Assembly: GCA_964638865.1 (NCBI GenBank) | Contig: CAZXBG010000021.1 | Location: 1 to 34,652 of the forward strand | Direction of reading: 5' to 3' | Length of the DNA stretch: 34,652 nt | From: UBA7236 sp964638865 | GTDB lineage: Bacteria; Bacteroidota; Bacteroidia; Chitinophagales; BACL12 | In this document: piece after piece, positions 34,520 to 34,652 of the stretch | How the letters are laid out: each line of letters starts with the position of its first letter | Position numbering within the stretch: the first letter of the stretch is position 1 | Program-made: the position numbers and the translations under genes | The notes under the pieces: generated by a model | What the model was told of the DNA's origin: nothing | Databases searched by the model: none | What the model saw: only the letters and a program-made list of their open reading frames with translations

Positions 34520-34652
34520 TAATTTTGTCTGCATTTAGCGCCTATAAAAGAGAAATTGTTTCCACGTACGGGTGTAAATTGTTTCAGATCGGCACCTGCA
34601 TGCGCAGGGTTAGCATGGATAGTTGATTTTTTTGGAATGCTGAACCCTGCTA
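34520..34652 (+). other. Possible start of a structured RNA or repeat element cut by the window end
   Basis: A -7 box TAATTTTG (34520-34527) precedes a segment that is markedly richer in G and C than the flanking sequence. From about 34590 it has CCTGC/GCAGG (34595-34599, 34604-34608) and a larger inverted repeat GCAGGGTT (34604-34611) / AACCCTGC (34643-34650). A frame on the minus strand entering from the right edge stays open to 34393 or so but does not resemble a known protein. A non-coding RNA, a dispersed repeat or a gene end are all possible. Confidence 0.35.

Noticed and set aside
1..34652. tRNA or rRNA genes
   Set aside because: No cloverleaf with a GTTCRANNC T-arm and no rRNA-like conserved stretch was seen; cca and miaA are tRNA enzymes, not tRNA genes.

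Overview
This window looks like a chromosomal piece of an AT-rich member of the Bacteroidota. The evidence is consistent throughout: four secreted proteins end in a type IX secretion (T9SS) type A sorting domain with the YPNPA signature; there is a TonB-dependent receptor with an N-terminal carboxypeptidase-regulatory-like domain and an OmpA/PD40 envelope protein; and many genes are preceded by the Bacteroidota -7 box TAnnTTTG, several with a TTTG-like -33 box, rather than by Shine-Dalgarno sites. The order within the phylum cannot be fixed from this sequence. No rRNA, tRNA, transposase, integrase, phage gene or cas gene was found.

Layout. 0-9.6 kb: a secreted DUF547 protein; a convergent GH3-type acyl-adenylating enzyme; a secreted choice-of-anchor I protein with a T9SS tail; a solitary N4/N6 DNA methyltransferase; an unrecognised six-cysteine protein whose stop codon abuts that of a convergent 506-residue helical protein; a stand-alone LuxR-type DNA-binding domain; and a five-helix membrane protein. 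9.6-15 kb: a four-domain OmpA envelope protein, an M61 aminopeptidase, a repeat-filled gap, and a YdfG-like short-chain dehydrogenase. 15.1-21.3 kb: a TonB-dependent receptor followed by a small periplasmic TPR-like protein, then two tandem secreted thioredoxin-fold T9SS proteins of identical length, each with its own terminator. 21.5-27.2 kb: an SLC13/DASS carboxylate transporter, then housekeeping genes on the plus strand (dapD, cca, miaA, YfcE-type phosphoesterase). 27.2-28.8 kb: a repeat-rich gap holding a 39-bp tandem array and palindromes, an Hsp20 chaperone, and a 16-bp tandem repeat. 28.8-34.7 kb: a T9SS cargo protein, an atypical MIP channel, a BCP-type peroxiredoxin, a Nudix hydrolase, an oligopeptide-type binding lipoprotein without its permease, a small exported protein, and a possible structured RNA running off the window end.

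How the genes fit together. Much of the window serves the cell envelope and secretion: T9SS cargo, TonB-dependent uptake, a peptidoglycan-associated OmpA module, a binding lipoprotein, and transporters. The second theme is core metabolism and tRNA maturation: lysine/diaminopimelate synthesis (DapD), CCA addition (Cca) and A37 modification (MiaA). I see no self-evident new defence or mobile system. The least explained items are the tandem secreted thioredoxin-fold pair, the six-cysteine orphan protein, the TonB receptor/TPR pair, the 39-bp array and the truncated structured element at the right end.
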